Shown one piece after another: positions 47,719 through 57,330 of a stretch of DNA of 64,000 nt. The stretch covers positions 1-64,000 of the forward strand of contig CAMKZU010000007.1 of the NCBI GenBank assembly GCA_946477855.1, written 5' to 3'. A program made the position numbers and the translations under genes. Below the pieces are notes generated by a model that worked only from the letters and a program-made list of their open reading frames with translations, did not search any database and was not told the origin of the DNA. This DNA comes from an uncultured Lactobacillus sp. Lineage in GTDB: Bacteria; Bacillota; Bacilli; Lactobacillales; Lactobacillaceae. Numbering within the stretch: position 1 is the first letter of the stretch; each line of letters starts with the position of its first letter.

Positions 47719-48144
47719 TTAGTCTTCGACTTCGATACCCATGCTTCTAGCAGTACCTTCGATCATACGCATAGCAGCTTCGACATCAGCAGCGTTAAGG
47801 TCCTTCATCTTAGTTTCAGCAATTTCCTTAACTTGATCCTTGGTTACCTTACCAACTTTCTTAGTATTAGGTTCACCGGATGCCTTGTCAATCTTAGCAG
47901 CTTGCTTCAAAAGCACTGGAGCTGGTGGAGTCTTAGTAACGAATTCAAATGAACGATCTTCGTATACTGTGATGACTACAGGAATAATCATGCCTTTTTG
48001 GTCAGCAGTTCTAGCATTGAAGTCCTTAGTAAAACCAACAATGTTAATCCCAGCTTGACCTAAAGCTGGACCAACTGGGGGAGCGGGTGTTGCAGCACCA
48101 GCTGGTATTTGTAATTTAACAACATTTATAACTTTCTTTGCCAC
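47719..48144 (-). CDS. rplK: 50S ribosomal protein L11
   Basis: A 141-residue protein of the GTPase-associated centre. Landmarks: [23 protein letters not shown] and the C-terminal [17 protein letters not shown] use the GTG at 48144, 8 bases after AAGGAGG, rather than the ATG 63 bases upstream, since it yields the family-standard start [12 protein letters not shown]. Confidence 0.98.
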   Translation of the reverse strand: MAKKVINVVKLQIPAGAATPAPPVGPALGQAGINIVGFTKDFNARTADQKGMIIPVVITVYEDRSFEFVTKTPPAPVLLKQAAKIDKASGEPNTKKVGKVTKDQVKEIAETKMKDLNAADVEAAMRMIEGTARSMGIEVED

Positions 48145-48169
48145 GGTCAAAACCTCCTTGATTCCGTGC

Positions 48170-48207
48170 GTGGTTAAAATGGAAAAGTTACCTACTTTTC
48201 CTCCCAC
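48170..48207 (-). promoter_or_regulatory. L1-operator-like RNA element upstream of rplK
   Basis: Minus strand: GTGGGAGG, inner hairpin GGAAAAGT / ACTTTTCC around AGGTA, then ATTTTAACCAC. The GTGG/CCAC closing stem and GA bulge match the second element before rplA and the 23S L1 site. It lies about 10 bases before the rplK Shine-Dalgarno. Confidence 0.7.
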
Positions 48208-48271
48208 AATAATAAAAGTACTTTAATATACTATCATCAATTTAGCAATTTTGCAATAATTGACCTATTTA

Positions 48272-48820
48272 TTAACTAATCTTCTTCACTTGATCATAGT
48301 CAAGCTCAGTGGTAGTAGCACGGCCAAACATGTCAACCGAAACAAACAACTTATATTTATCAGGCTGAATTTCAGTAATTTTGCCTTCAACGCCATTAAA
48401 AGCGCCATCAATAATAGTAACAGTTTCCCCAACTTCAAAGTCAATTTGTGGTCTTTTAGCCGGTTCACCTTGTTGACGTAAGAGTCTATTTACTTCTTCT
48501 TCTAAAAGAGGAGATGGTTTGGAGCCACCACCGTGTGAACCCACAAAGCCAGTTACATTTGGCGTATTACGCACGACAAACCAGCTTTCATCCGTCATTA
48601 CCATCTCCACCAGAACGTAGCCCGGAAAGATTTTTTCTTCTACTTCTTTTTTCTTATTATTTACTTTTTCAATTTTTTCTTGTTCAGGAACCATAACACG
48701 AAAGATATAATCTTGCATTCCCATACTTTGTGCACGTGACAATAGATCTGATTTAACCTTATCTTCATATCCTGAATAAGTGTGAAGCACATACCACTGC
48801 TTCTTAGTTGTTTCTACCAT
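48272..48820 (-). CDS. nusG: Transcription termination/antitermination factor NusG
   Basis: A 182-residue RNA polymerase-binding factor. The N-terminal NGN domain starts KKQWYVLHTYSGYEDKVKSDL and contains FPGYVLVEM; the KOW motif is GETVTIIDGAFNGVEGKI near 125. The ATG at 48820 with AAGGAG upstream is preferred over one ten codons earlier. Confidence 0.97.
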   Translation of the reverse strand: MVETTKKQWYVLHTYSGYEDKVKSDLLSRAQSMGMQDYIFRVMVPEQEKIEKVNNKKKEVEEKIFPGYVLVEMVMTDESWFVVRNTPNVTGFVGSHGGGSKPSPLLEEEVNRLLRQQGEPAKRPQIDFEVGETVTIIDGAFNGVEGKITEIQPDKYKLFVSVDMFGRATTTELDYDQVKKIS

Positions 48821-48854
48821 TATTAGAAATTCTCCTTTTATTTTTGGCAAACAA

Positions 48855-48882
48855 AAAAGCCTCTTGCGTCAGAGGACTTTTA
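48855..48882 (-). terminator. Hairpin with T-run between secE and nusG
   Basis: On the minus strand AGTCCTCT and AGAGGCT pair around GACGCA, followed by TTTTTTG. It lies between secE and nusG, so it may partly terminate the secE transcript or act as an attenuator for nusG. Confidence 0.65.
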
Positions 48883-48922
48883 TAATCAAACTAATTGTAC
48901 CACAAACAATATAACTGTGCTA

Positions 48923-49093
48923 TTACATAACTATTTGTGTAATATTGGTGAACAATAAATCAAGCAAACCTAAGTAAGCAGCAAACAGAATTGAGGAAAC
49001 AATTACGATTGCTGTGTCGTGACGGTTTTGTTTTGCAGTTGGCCATGTAACTAACCGCATTTCTTCAACTACACTTTTAAAAAACTTAACCAT
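48923..49093 (-). CDS. secE: Preprotein translocase subunit SecE
   Basis: A 56-residue single-span membrane subunit of the SecYEG channel, found by translating the minus strand. It reads MVKFFKSVVEEMRLVTWPTA at the start, with the amphipathic helix and the conserved TWPT motif, followed by a membrane segment (about 28-46). It lies between rpmG (3 bases) and nusG, the universal order. Confidence 0.95.
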   Translation of the reverse strand: MVKFFKSVVEEMRLVTWPTAKQNRHDTAIVIVSSILFAAYLGLLDLLFTNITQIVM

Positions 49094-49096
49094 AAT

Positions 49097-49246
49097 CTAC
49101 CTCGTTTCCTTATGCAAAGTCATCTTACCGCAATGTTTACAAAATTTGTTTAATTCCAGACGCTGAGTGCGATTTTTACTTGCGGTGATAGAGTAATTGC
49201 GCGAGCCGCAGATACTGCAGGCTAATGATGCTTTTTTCACTGCCAT
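49097..49246 (-). CDS. rpmG: 50S ribosomal protein L33 (zinc-binding form)
   Basis: A 49-residue ribosomal protein found on the minus strand. It begins [18 protein letters not shown] and has the two zinc pairs CSIC (10-13) and CKHC (36-39), so this is the Cys-containing C+ version. It is immediately upstream of secE, as in other Firmicutes. Confidence 0.93.
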   Translation of the reverse strand: MAVKKASLACSICGSRNYSITASKNRTQRLELNKFCKHCGKMTLHKETR

Positions 49247-49424
49247 AATCTCACTTCCAAACTATTGTATTTTAGCAAAAATGGCTAACTTAAGCAATTA
49301 ATTTAATAATTACTTGTGAATTTTACTTATTACATAACAAAAGCAGTTACTCTTTCAAGCAGCTGCTTAATAGTGGCCAAACAAATGCGTGACCACAGTG
49401 CGTAGAACATTGTATTAGTCGGAT

Positions 49425-49643
49425 TTACTTCTTAAGATTTTCATTAACGAAGGATTCGATTTTATCGTCAGAGTCTTTCAGGAATGGAAGCATAGCTTCT
49501 TCCGTCTTGATGGTATCTCTACCATTCTTTTCCATAAAATAATCCCAAAGGGCATCTCTTACTGGAATATCTGAGTCACTCCAGTCAAAAACTTCTTTCA
49601 TGTGACGATCTAACAATGCAGTCTTCATAACTTCATCTGCCAT
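49425..49643 (-). CDS. Small acidic protein of unknown function
   Basis: A 72-residue acidic, mostly helical protein without signal peptide or membrane segment. TAGGAGG stands well placed before the ATG, so translation is likely. I recognise no family; the pattern [20 protein letters not shown] and a charged C-terminus are its main features. It follows sigH by 71 bases. Sequence between it and rpmG (49247-49424) shows no gene I can support. Confidence 0.6.
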   Translation of the reverse strand: MADEVMKTALLDRHMKEVFDWSDSDIPVRDALWDYFMEKNGRDTIKTEEAMLPFLKDSDDKIESFVNENLKK

Positions 49644-49714
49644 CTTAACTACCTCCTAAAATTTATTCTACAACAACAATTATACCGCACTTTTTATAAG
49701 AGAACTATAAAAAA

Positions 49715-50290
49715 CTAATCGAGCAATGTTTGACGCATTTTTTGCGCCAGACGCGAGCGTGCTCTTGATAAAGTTAATTTACTAATTTTTAATTTTTCGA
49801 TAACATCTTTTTGTTTTACTATACCCAGGCCTATTAGCAATGCATTAGTCTCTAAAGTAGACAACTTGCCAGTTAAAATAGCAATATTTTCACTTAAAGG
49901 AATTTCTGGTATAGAAACAAATGATTTATTTAAAGGCAATAAATTGTTTTTCTTGGCTGTTTCTAGGGAAACTGATTGTTTTAACGCTTGCCTGCGATAG
50001 GCATTATCATATCTCACAAGTGAGCGTGCATGATTGATCAGTCGTGTTTTAAAATAGCTGCCAAATTTTCCTTTATTTAAGTCAAAACTTTTCGCCGAAG
50101 CATGACAAATAATCATTGCATCCTGTTCCCAATCTTGGTTGTCATAATAGCGCACGTGATACATGCCTTTCACTTTGTTAATTAATGGCTTATAGCGAAA
50201 ACATAAGTCTAATAAAGCTTCATCCTCACCATTTTTTATTTGCCTAATAAGTTCCGCCTCACTTTTAATATTTATCCCAGTATTCTTCAT
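49715..50290 (-). CDS. sigH: Sigma-70 family factor SigH/ComX-like
   Basis: A 191-residue alternative sigma factor. Region 2 is visible at about 10-90 (YYDNQDWEQDAMIICHASAK, then FGSYFKTRLINHARS) and region 4 at about 140-187 (LSTLETNALLIGLG, KLTLSRARSRLAQKM, a helix-turn-helix). No anti-sigma gene is adjacent. The position between rlmB and rpmG-secE is that of sigH in bacilli; in lactobacilli the homologue is linked to competence genes, though activity is usually unproven. Confidence 0.82.
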   Translation of the reverse strand: MKNTGINIKSEAELIRQIKNGEDEALLDLCFRYKPLINKVKGMYHVRYYDNQDWEQDAMIICHASAKSFDLNKGKFGSYFKTRLINHARSLVRYDNAYRRQALKQSVSLETAKKNNLLPLNKSFVSIPEIPLSENIAILTGKLSTLETNALLIGLGIVKQKDVIEKLKISKLTLSRARSRLAQKMRQTLLD

Positions 50291-50465
50291 TTCTTTGCTC
50301 CTATTTAAATTTTTATTGAAGAATACAGTAACTAACTAAGCCCAAAAATCGAACCTAAGTTCAAACTCAGCAACTACTTTTTACTGTTAGCTCGGCTGCA
50401 ACAAAAAACCAAATTTGTTGAAAGCGCATTAAATAAAAAAGAGAATATTACTTTATTTGACCATA

Positions 50466-50497
50466 AAAATACACTCTGATTAATCAGAGTGTAAGTA
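50466..50497 (-). terminator. Terminator of the cysS-mrnC-rlmB run
   Basis: ACACTCTGAT and ATCAGAGTGT form a perfect 10-bp stem around TA; on the minus strand ATTTTTATGG follows. Located 9 bases past the rlmB stop. The rest of the 210-base gap to sigH holds no recognisable element. Confidence 0.8.
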
Positions 50498-50500
50498 AAA

Positions 50501-51256
50501 CTATTTAAGAGGATTGCGGCTGTTAAGCATCTGATAAAGCAAAACGCCTGTCGCAACACTAGCATTCAGTGATTGCACATGACCCACCATAGGTAAAGTC
50601 AGCATTTGGTCCATCTGCTCTTTAAGAAGGCGTGAAATTCCTTTGCCTTCATTGCCGATTACCAAAACAGTTTTGCCATTACTGTTCCACTGTCGATAAT
50701 CTGTACCTTTCATATCAGTACCAAAAAGCCAGTAGCCCCGTTTTTTCAATATCTTCGCAGTTTGCACCAGATTATTTACCCTGGCTACTGGCACGTAATC
50801 AATTGCTCCAGTTGAAGTTTTAGCTACAACAGAAGTCAATCCGGTAGCACGTCTTTTAGGAATAATAATGCCATCGACTCCAGTAGCATCTGCTGTTCTC
50901 AAAATGGAGCCCAAATTATGAGGATCTTCAATTGAATCAAGCATCAGTAAAAACGGTTCGTGATTGCTGCGGTCAAATTGATTGAGCAGTTGATCCAGAT
51001 CGGCATATTCAAAACTAGCTACCGTTAATACCAAACCTTGATGATTCTCACCCTGCACCAGTCTATCCAACTTATTTTTGGGTACCGTTTGGACAATTAA
51101 CCCCTTCTGCTTAGCTAAGGTAAATACCTGATTGGCAAAATTTTCTTTAATGCCCTGCTGTAAAAATATTTTGTTGATATGATCGGCATCTTGAGTTTTT
51201 AAATAATCCAGGCCTGCATGCCTGCCAAAAACAAAGTCTTTGTCACTTGAAGTCAT
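50501..51256 (-). CDS. rlmB: 23S rRNA (guanosine-2251-2'-O)-methyltransferase RlmB (TrmH family)
   Basis: A 251-residue SPOUT methyltransferase with an N-terminal substrate-binding domain. The knot motifs are NLGSILRTADATGVDGIIIP near 113, IGNEGKGISRLL near 196 and LNASVATGVLLYQM near 227. The ATG overlaps the mrnC stop by 14 bases. Confidence 0.94.
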   Translation of the reverse strand: MTSSDKDFVFGRHAGLDYLKTQDADHINKIFLQQGIKENFANQVFTLAKQKGLIVQTVPKNKLDRLVQGENHQGLVLTVASFEYADLDQLLNQFDRSNHEPFLLMLDSIEDPHNLGSILRTADATGVDGIIIPKRRATGLTSVVAKTSTGAIDYVPVARVNNLVQTAKILKKRGYWLFGTDMKGTDYRQWNSNGKTVLVIGNEGKGISRLLKEQMDQMLTLPMVGHVQSLNASVATGVLLYQMLNSRNPLK

Positions 51257-51686
51257 ATTCCTCTATGCCCCCATTTTCAATAGTTTTAATACACCATTCG
51301 GTCAGCTGCTCTATACGATCTTTTTTGTTCAAGAGTTCTAAGTAACCCCAAACAGCTTCAAAACCTGTGGATAATTGATAAGTAGCTAAACTGGTATTTT
51401 TTGCTTTAGTATAGGTTTTCGAATTTCGACCACGATGAAAAGTCGCCACTTCACCTTCAGTAAGCAAATTATCTTCCTGAAGTTTGGTGATTAACGCAGC
51501 CTGTGCTTTGGCAGATACGTAATGAGTAGCTCTTCTTTGCAAGACTTGAGGTTTAACAATGCCACATTTAATTAAATGCCTCCTAATAAAGATTTCGTAA
51601 ACTGCATCCCCCAGATAAGCTAATGTTTGCCCGTTTAGAGTATCTGGATTAACATCATTTTCTATCATTTTTTTAGTTTGATTCAC
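51243..51686 (-). CDS. mrnC: Mini-ribonuclease III (MrnC)
   Basis: A 147-residue RNase III-like enzyme without the dsRNA-binding domain; it matures 23S rRNA ends. The catalytic signature [14 protein letters not shown] near 24-37 and the second acidic region in [16 protein letters not shown] near 107 are present. Overlaps cysS by 14 bases and rlmB by 14 bases. Confidence 0.95.
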   Translation of the reverse strand: MNQTKKMIENDVNPDTLNGQTLAYLGDAVYEIFIRRHLIKCGIVKPQVLQRRATHYVSAKAQAALITKLQEDNLLTEGEVATFHRGRNSKTYTKAKNTSLATYQLSTGFEAVWGYLELLNKKDRIEQLTEWCIKTIENGGIEEYDFK

Positions 51687-53103
51687 GTAACCACCTTGTT
51701 CCTTGTGGTGTATCTTCTACTGTAATACCCATTTGTTTGAGTTCATCCCGTAACGCATCGCTTTGAGCCCAATCCTTGTTTTTACGCGCTTCTTCGCGCT
51801 TTTTAATTAGTCTCTGAACTTGCTCATCATCATTTTGATTTTCAGCGGTAATTAAGCGCTGTACATCTATCCCGAAAACAGCTAACCAGCTTGTCAAAAG
51901 TTTAGCCGCTTTTTTAAGAGCATCTTTATCAGCATTTTCGGCATTAATATTAGCATTAATTTCCGGTAATAAATCATAAATGGCGGTTAAAGCGTTCTGA
52001 ACATTAAAGTCATCATCCATAGCATTAATAAATTTATGCTGAGTGTCTTGAATTTTATTGACTAAAATTTCTGACTTTTTGCTTGTTGAACCATCTTTAA
52101 GGCGATATTCAAGATTGTTAAGAGTATTCTTAAATCGCTGTAAAATAATTTGAGCTTGTTTTAAATTATCTGTCGCATAATTAATTTGCCTGCGATATTG
52201 CACACTGGCCATAAAGAAGCGCAATACTTGTGGATCAATTTCTTTTAGCAAATCATGCACAGTTACAAAATTATGCAGTGACTTAGACATTTTTTCAGCA
52301 TCTGCTCCAACTGTAACAAAACCATTATGCATCCAGTAATGGACAAAGGTTTTACCAGTTGCTGCTTCACTTTGAGCAATTTCATTTTCATGATGAGGAA
52401 ATTCCAAATCTTGACCACCACCATGAATATCAATTGTTTCGCCTAAATATTTTGTAGCCATAACTGAACATTCGATATGCCAACCGGGACGGCCCTTGCC
52501 CCAAGGAGAACCCCAAGCTATTTCATCAGGTTCCTTTTGTTTTTTCCATAAAGCGAAATCTATTGGGTCTTCTTTACGCTTTTGTTCTTCTTCATTAACA
52601 TGCTCAGAAGCACCCTCTTCAAGCTCTGCAATATTTTGGCTACTAAGGGCGCCATAATGCTTAAATTTTCTGGTATGAAAATAAACATCCCCATCTGACT
52701 CATAAGCATAACCGTTAGCAATCAGTTTCTTAACAAAAGCGATAATTGCTGTGATTTCGTGAGTTGCCCGTGGATTAAGTGTTGCCGGCTCAACATTTAA
52801 GGCTGCAATATCTTCACGATATGCTTTAATGTAGCGCTGAGCTAATTCAGGTACCGTAACATTTTCAGCTTTAGCTTCAGCGATCATTTTATCGTCTACG
52901 TCAGTAAAATTAGACACAAATTTTACCTTAAAACCCCGGAATTCCAAATAGCGTCTGATGGTATCAAATGCAATGACGCTCCTGGCATTACCAATGTGAA
53001 TGTAATTATATACTGTTGGTCCACAAACATACATTGTTACCTGACCTGGGGTGATCGGCTTAAATTCCTCTTTAGTATTAGTTAAAGTGTTGTAAATTTT
53101 CAC
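51673..53103 (-). CDS. cysS: Cysteinyl-tRNA synthetase
   Basis: A 476-residue class I synthetase. The HIGH motif is YIHIGNARS near 34-42, the KMSKS loop is KMSKSLHN near 266, and zinc ligands include CGPTVYN near 28 and the GWHIECS region near 207. The C-terminal anticodon-binding domain is present. No T-box leader is evident in the 175 bases upstream. Confidence 0.97.
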   Translation of the reverse strand: MKIYNTLTNTKEEFKPITPGQVTMYVCGPTVYNYIHIGNARSVIAFDTIRRYLEFRGFKVKFVSNFTDVDDKMIAEAKAENVTVPELAQRYIKAYREDIAALNVEPATLNPRATHEITAIIAFVKKLIANGYAYESDGDVYFHTRKFKHYGALSSQNIAELEEGASEHVNEEEQKRKEDPIDFALWKKQKEPDEIAWGSPWGKGRPGWHIECSVMATKYLGETIDIHGGGQDLEFPHHENEIAQSEAATGKTFVHYWMHNGFVTVGADAEKMSKSLHNFVTVHDLLKEIDPQVLRFFMASVQYRRQINYATDNLKQAQIILQRFKNTLNNLEYRLKDGSTSKKSEILVNKIQDTQHKFINAMDDDFNVQNALTAIYDLLPEINANINAENADKDALKKAAKLLTSWLAVFGIDVQRLITAENQNDDEQVQRLIKKREEARKNKDWAQSDALRDELKQMGITVEDTPQGTRWLRESN

Positions 53104-53224
53104 TGTGGCTAACTGACCTTTCCAAACTCTATATCTTAATTTTACCAGAAACCTTAAGCAATTTTTTTAACCAAAAGTTTACTATCTTATTTTTTGGCAT
53201 ATCAGGTTTTGCCTAATAGTAAGT

Positions 53225-53275
53225 TAAAACAGCGTATTACTCCCATTTAATAATAGAATAATACGCTGTTTTGAT
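53225..53275 (-). terminator. Terminator of gltX
   Basis: AAAACAGCGTATTA and TAATACGCTGTTTT form a 14-bp stem around an 18-base AT-rich loop, directly after the gltX stop codon. On the minus strand only a weak T tract follows. Confidence 0.65.
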
Positions 53276-53277
53276 AA

Positions 53278-54777
53278 CTATAAGCCGTTTTCACTCATTT
53301 GCTTCAGAGTTAAATCTAAATGTTCTAACACCCGTTTTTTGCCTAACAGCTCCATAGCTTCACCAATTCCTGGTCCCACCATTGACCTGGTAGTAGCAAT
53401 TCTTATTGGCATAAACAAGCGCCTACCCTTAATTCCTGTTGCCTTGCGAGTTGCTTGTACAGCATTCATTATTTGAGGAGCAGTAAACCGTGGAATTAAA
53501 TCAATTTGCTTTTTAAATTCCTCAATTACGGGTCTGGCTTCATCTTGACGAATTTCTGCAATTTCTTTTTCACTTAAGTCCTTAGGAGCATTAAAGAAAA
53601 TTTTTGCCAAGTCAACAATTTGCCTGGTATAAGACATTTGTACAGAATAAATGTTAACTAATTGTCTGACCCACTCCAATTTTTCTGGATTGGGATCTTT
53701 TTCAACCAAATTTGCTTCCTGCAAATTGTTTAGTGCTAAGTCTAAAAGCGTATCACGATCAGCCTTTTTAATATACTGGTTGTTAATCCACTCCAACTTT
53801 TTCTGGTCAAAAGCTGCTGGGGAATTTGACAGACGTGAAGGATCAAACTGCTTGATCAATTCACGCTGGCTGAAAATCTCGCTTTCACCTACCGGAGACC
53901 AGCCTAATAATGTGATAAAGTTAAACATTGCGTCAGGCAGATAGCCCAGGTCTCTATATTGCTCAATGAATTGTAAAACAGATTCATCACGCTTAGAAAG
54001 TTTCTTACCAGTTTCAGAATTAATAATCAAAGTCATATGACCAAACTTTGGTGGCTGCCAGCCTAATGCCTCATAAACTGCAAGCTGCTTTGGGGTGTTG
54101 GAAACATGATCATCTCCTCGTAAAACATGAGTAATTTTCATCAGATGATCATCAATTACCACTGCAAAGTTATATGTAGGCATACCATCACGTTTTTGAA
54201 TGACAAAATCACCGCCAATGGTATCAGATTCGAAACTAAGATGTCCCTTAACAATATCATCCCAAGAATATGTTTCCATTTCAGGAATATGGATACGAAC
54301 AACCGGCTTTAAGCCCTTTGCCTTTGCCTGCTCTTGCTTTTCAGCAATCTCTTCTGCCGTCATTCCTTCATATTCGTATGTGTAGTGAGGTGCAATGCCC
54401 ATTGCCCGTTGTTCTTCACGCTGTTCTTCTAATTCTTCCTCAGTTTTATAAGAGTAATAAGCTTTACCCTCGTCAACCAGCTGCTTAATGTATTTATTAT
54501 AAATGTCTTTTCTTTCAGACTGGCGATACGGGCCATAATCTCCACCCTTATCAGGTCCTTCATCCCAATCAATACCAAGCCAGTGCAGGTTTTCCATTTG
54601 CGACTCTGAGCCACCCGCAACGTTACGCTTCTGGTCAGTATCCTCAATTCTTAAGACAAAAGTGCCCTTGTTATGACGCGCAAATAAATAATTAAATAGC
54701 GCTGTTCGTGCATTACCAATGTGTAGGTGCCCTGTTGGACTCGGGGCATACCTTACCCGAATTTTTTGTTTAACCAA
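53278..54777 (-). CDS. gltX: Glutamyl-tRNA synthetase
   Basis: A 499-residue class I synthetase. The HIGH motif is [15 protein letters not shown] near 13-27, and the KMSKS-type motif is KLSKRDES near 261. In lactobacilli lacking GlnRS it probably also charges tRNA-Gln for GatCAB amidation. Ends with its own terminator; upstream radA is 73 bases away. Confidence 0.97.
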   Translation of the reverse strand: MVKQKIRVRYAPSPTGHLHIGNARTALFNYLFARHNKGTFVLRIEDTDQKRNVAGGSESQMENLHWLGIDWDEGPDKGGDYGPYRQSERKDIYNKYIKQLVDEGKAYYSYKTEEELEEQREEQRAMGIAPHYTYEYEGMTAEEIAEKQEQAKAKGLKPVVRIHIPEMETYSWDDIVKGHLSFESDTIGGDFVIQKRDGMPTYNFAVVIDDHLMKITHVLRGDDHVSNTPKQLAVYEALGWQPPKFGHMTLIINSETGKKLSKRDESVLQFIEQYRDLGYLPDAMFNFITLLGWSPVGESEIFSQRELIKQFDPSRLSNSPAAFDQKKLEWINNQYIKKADRDTLLDLALNNLQEANLVEKDPNPEKLEWVRQLVNIYSVQMSYTRQIVDLAKIFFNAPKDLSEKEIAEIRQDEARPVIEEFKKQIDLIPRFTAPQIMNAVQATRKATGIKGRRLFMPIRIATTRSMVGPGIGEAMELLGKKRVLEHLDLTLKQMSENGL

Positions 54778-54850
54778 AATTTATGCCTCTTTCAAAAGTA
54801 AATATAAACAATTTAAGTTTACCCGTAATAGATAAAAAGTTCAATGTTCG

Positions 54851-56227
54851 TTAGCCTAAAACCAATTTTAAGGCCTGTGGAATGCTTGAAACTGGTATAA
54901 CTTCAATGCCAGCTTTTTTAAGGCTAGCACGCATATTGTGCTTCGGAATAAAAATACGTTTAAAACCAGTTTTAGCAGCTTCTTTAATCCGTGCATCTAT
55001 CTGGTTGACGCGTCTTACTTCGCCGGTTAAACCAACTTCACCAACAAAACAATCAGTTGGCAAAATTTCCTGATTTTTATAACTGGAAGCAATAGCCATC
55101 ACGACTGCTAAATCCACTGCCGGCTCGTTCAAACGGATTCCACCTGTAGCAGTTAAATAAACGTCTTGATTTTGCAACATCAAGTTGCCTCGTTTTTCTA
55201 GAACAGCCAGCAATAATCCCGCCCGATTATAATCAATGCCCGAAGTAGTTCTTTTGGCATAACCAAAAGCCGTAGGCGTAACCAAAGCCTGAATTTCTGC
55301 CAAAATAGGTCTTGTTCCTTCAAGAGAGACAACAATTGCCGATCCAGTTGATTTTGGTAAACGTTCATCTAAAAATACAGCTGAGGGGTTGGTCACTTCG
55401 CGTAACCCTTTATTGACCATTTCAAACATGCCGATTTCATTAGCAGCACCAAATCGATTTTTCACAGAATGTAAAATACGGTAGGCATGGTGTTCATCGC
55501 CCTCAAAATAAAGAACAGTATCTACCATGTGCTCTAAGATTTTGGGTCCGGCAATCGCGCCTTCTTTTGTAACATGGCCAATCACAAAAACAGTTATAGC
55601 ATCCATTTTGGCAATTTTCATTAGTTCGCTAGTGACTTCTCTAACTTGCGAAGCTGAACCAGTCATTGAGTCCAAGCTGGGTTCATTCATTGTCTGAATG
55701 GAGTCAATGACAACAAAATCCGGTTCTAGCTCAGCAATTTGTTGGCGAATGTCTTCCATGTCTGTTTCAGGATAAAGCATCATGTCATTAACTGGCAGTC
55801 CCAAGCGATCAGCCCGTAGTTTAATCTGGTTAGCTGATTCCTCCCCCGAAACATACAGCACTTTATATTGATTGGCCAATTCACTCATGATTTGCAACAT
55901 TAAAGTTGATTTGCCAATGCCAGGGTCGCCACCGATCAAGACTAATGAACCTGGAACAATACCCCCTCCTAAAACTCTGTTAAGCTCTTCCATACTGGTT
56001 TGTATACGTTCTTCTTTTTCTGCCTTAACATTTCCTAATTTAACCGGTTCACTAATTCCGGTTTTCTTAATGAGCCTGCTGGGACTGCCTTTAGTTGAAC
56101 GATTTTGCACTGCTTCAGTTTCTTTTTCAAACTGATTCCAAGCGCCGCAATTGGGACAGCGCCCTAAATAACTAGCAGAAATGTAACCACAGGAACGACA
56201 TTTATACTTGGTCTTTAATTTTGCCAT
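54851..56227 (-). CDS. radA: DNA repair protein RadA
   Basis: A 458-residue RecA-like ATPase that assists branch migration in recombination and transformation. The N-terminal zinc finger has CRSCGYISASYLGRCPNC (10-27), Walker A GGDPGIGKST is near 98, the KNRFG motif is in VKNRFGAANEIGMF near 255, and a Lon-like C-terminal domain follows. It starts one base after dut, so they are linked. Confidence 0.97.
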   Translation of the reverse strand: MAKLKTKYKCRSCGYISASYLGRCPNCGAWNQFEKETEAVQNRSTKGSPSRLIKKTGISEPVKLGNVKAEKEERIQTSMEELNRVLGGGIVPGSLVLIGGDPGIGKSTLMLQIMSELANQYKVLYVSGEESANQIKLRADRLGLPVNDMMLYPETDMEDIRQQIAELEPDFVVIDSIQTMNEPSLDSMTGSASQVREVTSELMKIAKMDAITVFVIGHVTKEGAIAGPKILEHMVDTVLYFEGDEHHAYRILHSVKNRFGAANEIGMFEMVNKGLREVTNPSAVFLDERLPKSTGSAIVVSLEGTRPILAEIQALVTPTAFGYAKRTTSGIDYNRAGLLLAVLEKRGNLMLQNQDVYLTATGGIRLNEPAVDLAVVMAIASSYKNQEILPTDCFVGEVGLTGEVRRVNQIDARIKEAAKTGFKRIFIPKHNMRASLKKAGIEVIPVSSIPQALKLVLG

Positions 56228-56779
56228 TTATCTTCCCTTCTTGTTTGTGGACCCAAAGCCACTTATTCTTTGTCTGTCAATGGGAACATCATTATCAGAT
56301 TTTAAATAATGAATAAAAATCCCCTGACCAATTCGGTCACCTTGATGAATCTGAATAGGCCTGACCCCATAGTTGATTAATTGAACAAAAATCTCTCCTT
56401 CATTAGCATCATTATTATAATAATCAGAATCAATGACACCAACTCCATTTGGCAATGCAAGGTTTTTATTAAAAGTATTTGATGACCGATTTGCCAGCAA
56501 TAACACCTCATCCTCAGGCATATATGCTTTCACTCCTGTGGGAATCAAGAACGGTTTAAGAACATGTTCAGCCATCTCGTAATCCTGTTCGTACAATTGG
56601 TGGCCATTACGAATTAATCTAAAAATACGGACAAAATTAAGCCGCCAAATGCTGGGAATTAATACGTCCTTTGCCGCAGCTAAATCATAGCCTGCACTAG
56701 CAATCGTTTGTCTTCTTGGTAAAGTAACATTTTTATTTTGATATTTAGATACAATCTCAAAGCCCCGAATCTTTTCCAT
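56228..56779 (-). CDS. dut: dUTP diphosphatase, trimeric type
   Basis: A 183-residue deoxyuridine nucleotide hydrolase fold. Motif 1 ASAGYDLAAAKD is near 27-38, motif 2 ANRSSN near 96, motif 3 GVGVIDSDYYNN near 112, motif 4 GDRIGQGIF near 146, motif 5 GFGSTNKKGR at the end. A 30-residue insertion between motifs 1 and 2 (WRLNFVRIFRLIRN) makes it longer than E. coli Dut. The ATG at 56779 follows AAAGGAG. A related deoxyuridine or dCTP-handling activity is possible. Confidence 0.88.
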   Translation of the reverse strand: MEKIRGFEIVSKYQNKNVTLPRRQTIASAGYDLAAAKDVLIPSIWRLNFVRIFRLIRNGHQLYEQDYEMAEHVLKPFLIPTGVKAYMPEDEVLLLANRSSNTFNKNLALPNGVGVIDSDYYNNDANEGEIFVQLINYGVRPIQIHQGDRIGQGIFIHYLKSDNDVPIDRQRISGFGSTNKKGR

Positions 56780-56887
56780 GTTATCTCCTTTAAAACTTTT
56801 AAACACTATTTTACATTAATTTGCAGATAATATTTGAAATCTTATATAATTAGGTACGTAAAATTTTTACTTTTGAAGGGAGAATAA

Positions 56888-57202
56888 ATGTTTAATGTAG
56901 ATGATCCCCACCAATTTTTTCGCGAAGACGATGATAATGGGGAAATGGTTTATAGTTGGACGATGAACAAAATTGAGCGTAAAGACGCTACAGTTTGGGT
57001 CATGAATCATCTTTTTATTAATCCCCAAAAAGATAGTAAAAAGATTTTACACGATCAAATGAAAATAGTAATGTTTATTGCTCAAAAATCTCATCTGCCT
57101 GTTTGGCCGCTTGATCCTTTAGTTATTAACTACTTTAATGAGCATCCAGATTTTGAATCAATTTGGTATCACAAACCAAGTCCAAAAAACGGTTCTCTTT
57201 AG
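56888..57202 (+). CDS. Small GNAT-like protein of YjdJ type, degenerate CoA loop
   Basis: A 104-residue protein. The C-terminal part LPVWPLDPLVINYFNEHPDF matches the ending of YjdJ-type small acetyltransferases (PL-P-V--Y---HP). The central part VWVMNHLFINPQKDSKKILHDQ occupies the motif A position, but the R-G-x-G acetyl-CoA loop is absent, so catalysis is doubtful. A GAAGGGAG precedes the ATG. Divergent from dut, and followed by pepC on the same strand. Family placement is by pattern only. Confidence 0.6.
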   Translation: MFNVDDPHQFFREDDDNGEMVYSWTMNKIERKDATVWVMNHLFINPQKDSKKILHDQMKIVMFIAQKSHLPVWPLDPLVINYFNEHPDFESIWYHKPSPKNGSL

Positions 57203-57330
57203 TATTGAAAGATTAAATAGATAAAGTAAAAACAAATACTTTTTTAACAATAATTAAATTTTCAGAGATAGACTACTTCAGCCGGATAAGCTAAAATAGT
57301 ATTAATTTGTTTAAGGAGGATCTATTTAAT

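Noticed and set aside
53104-53277. T-box riboswitch upstream of cysS
   Set aside because: No TGGNACCGCG-type box or specifier structure was found in the gap.
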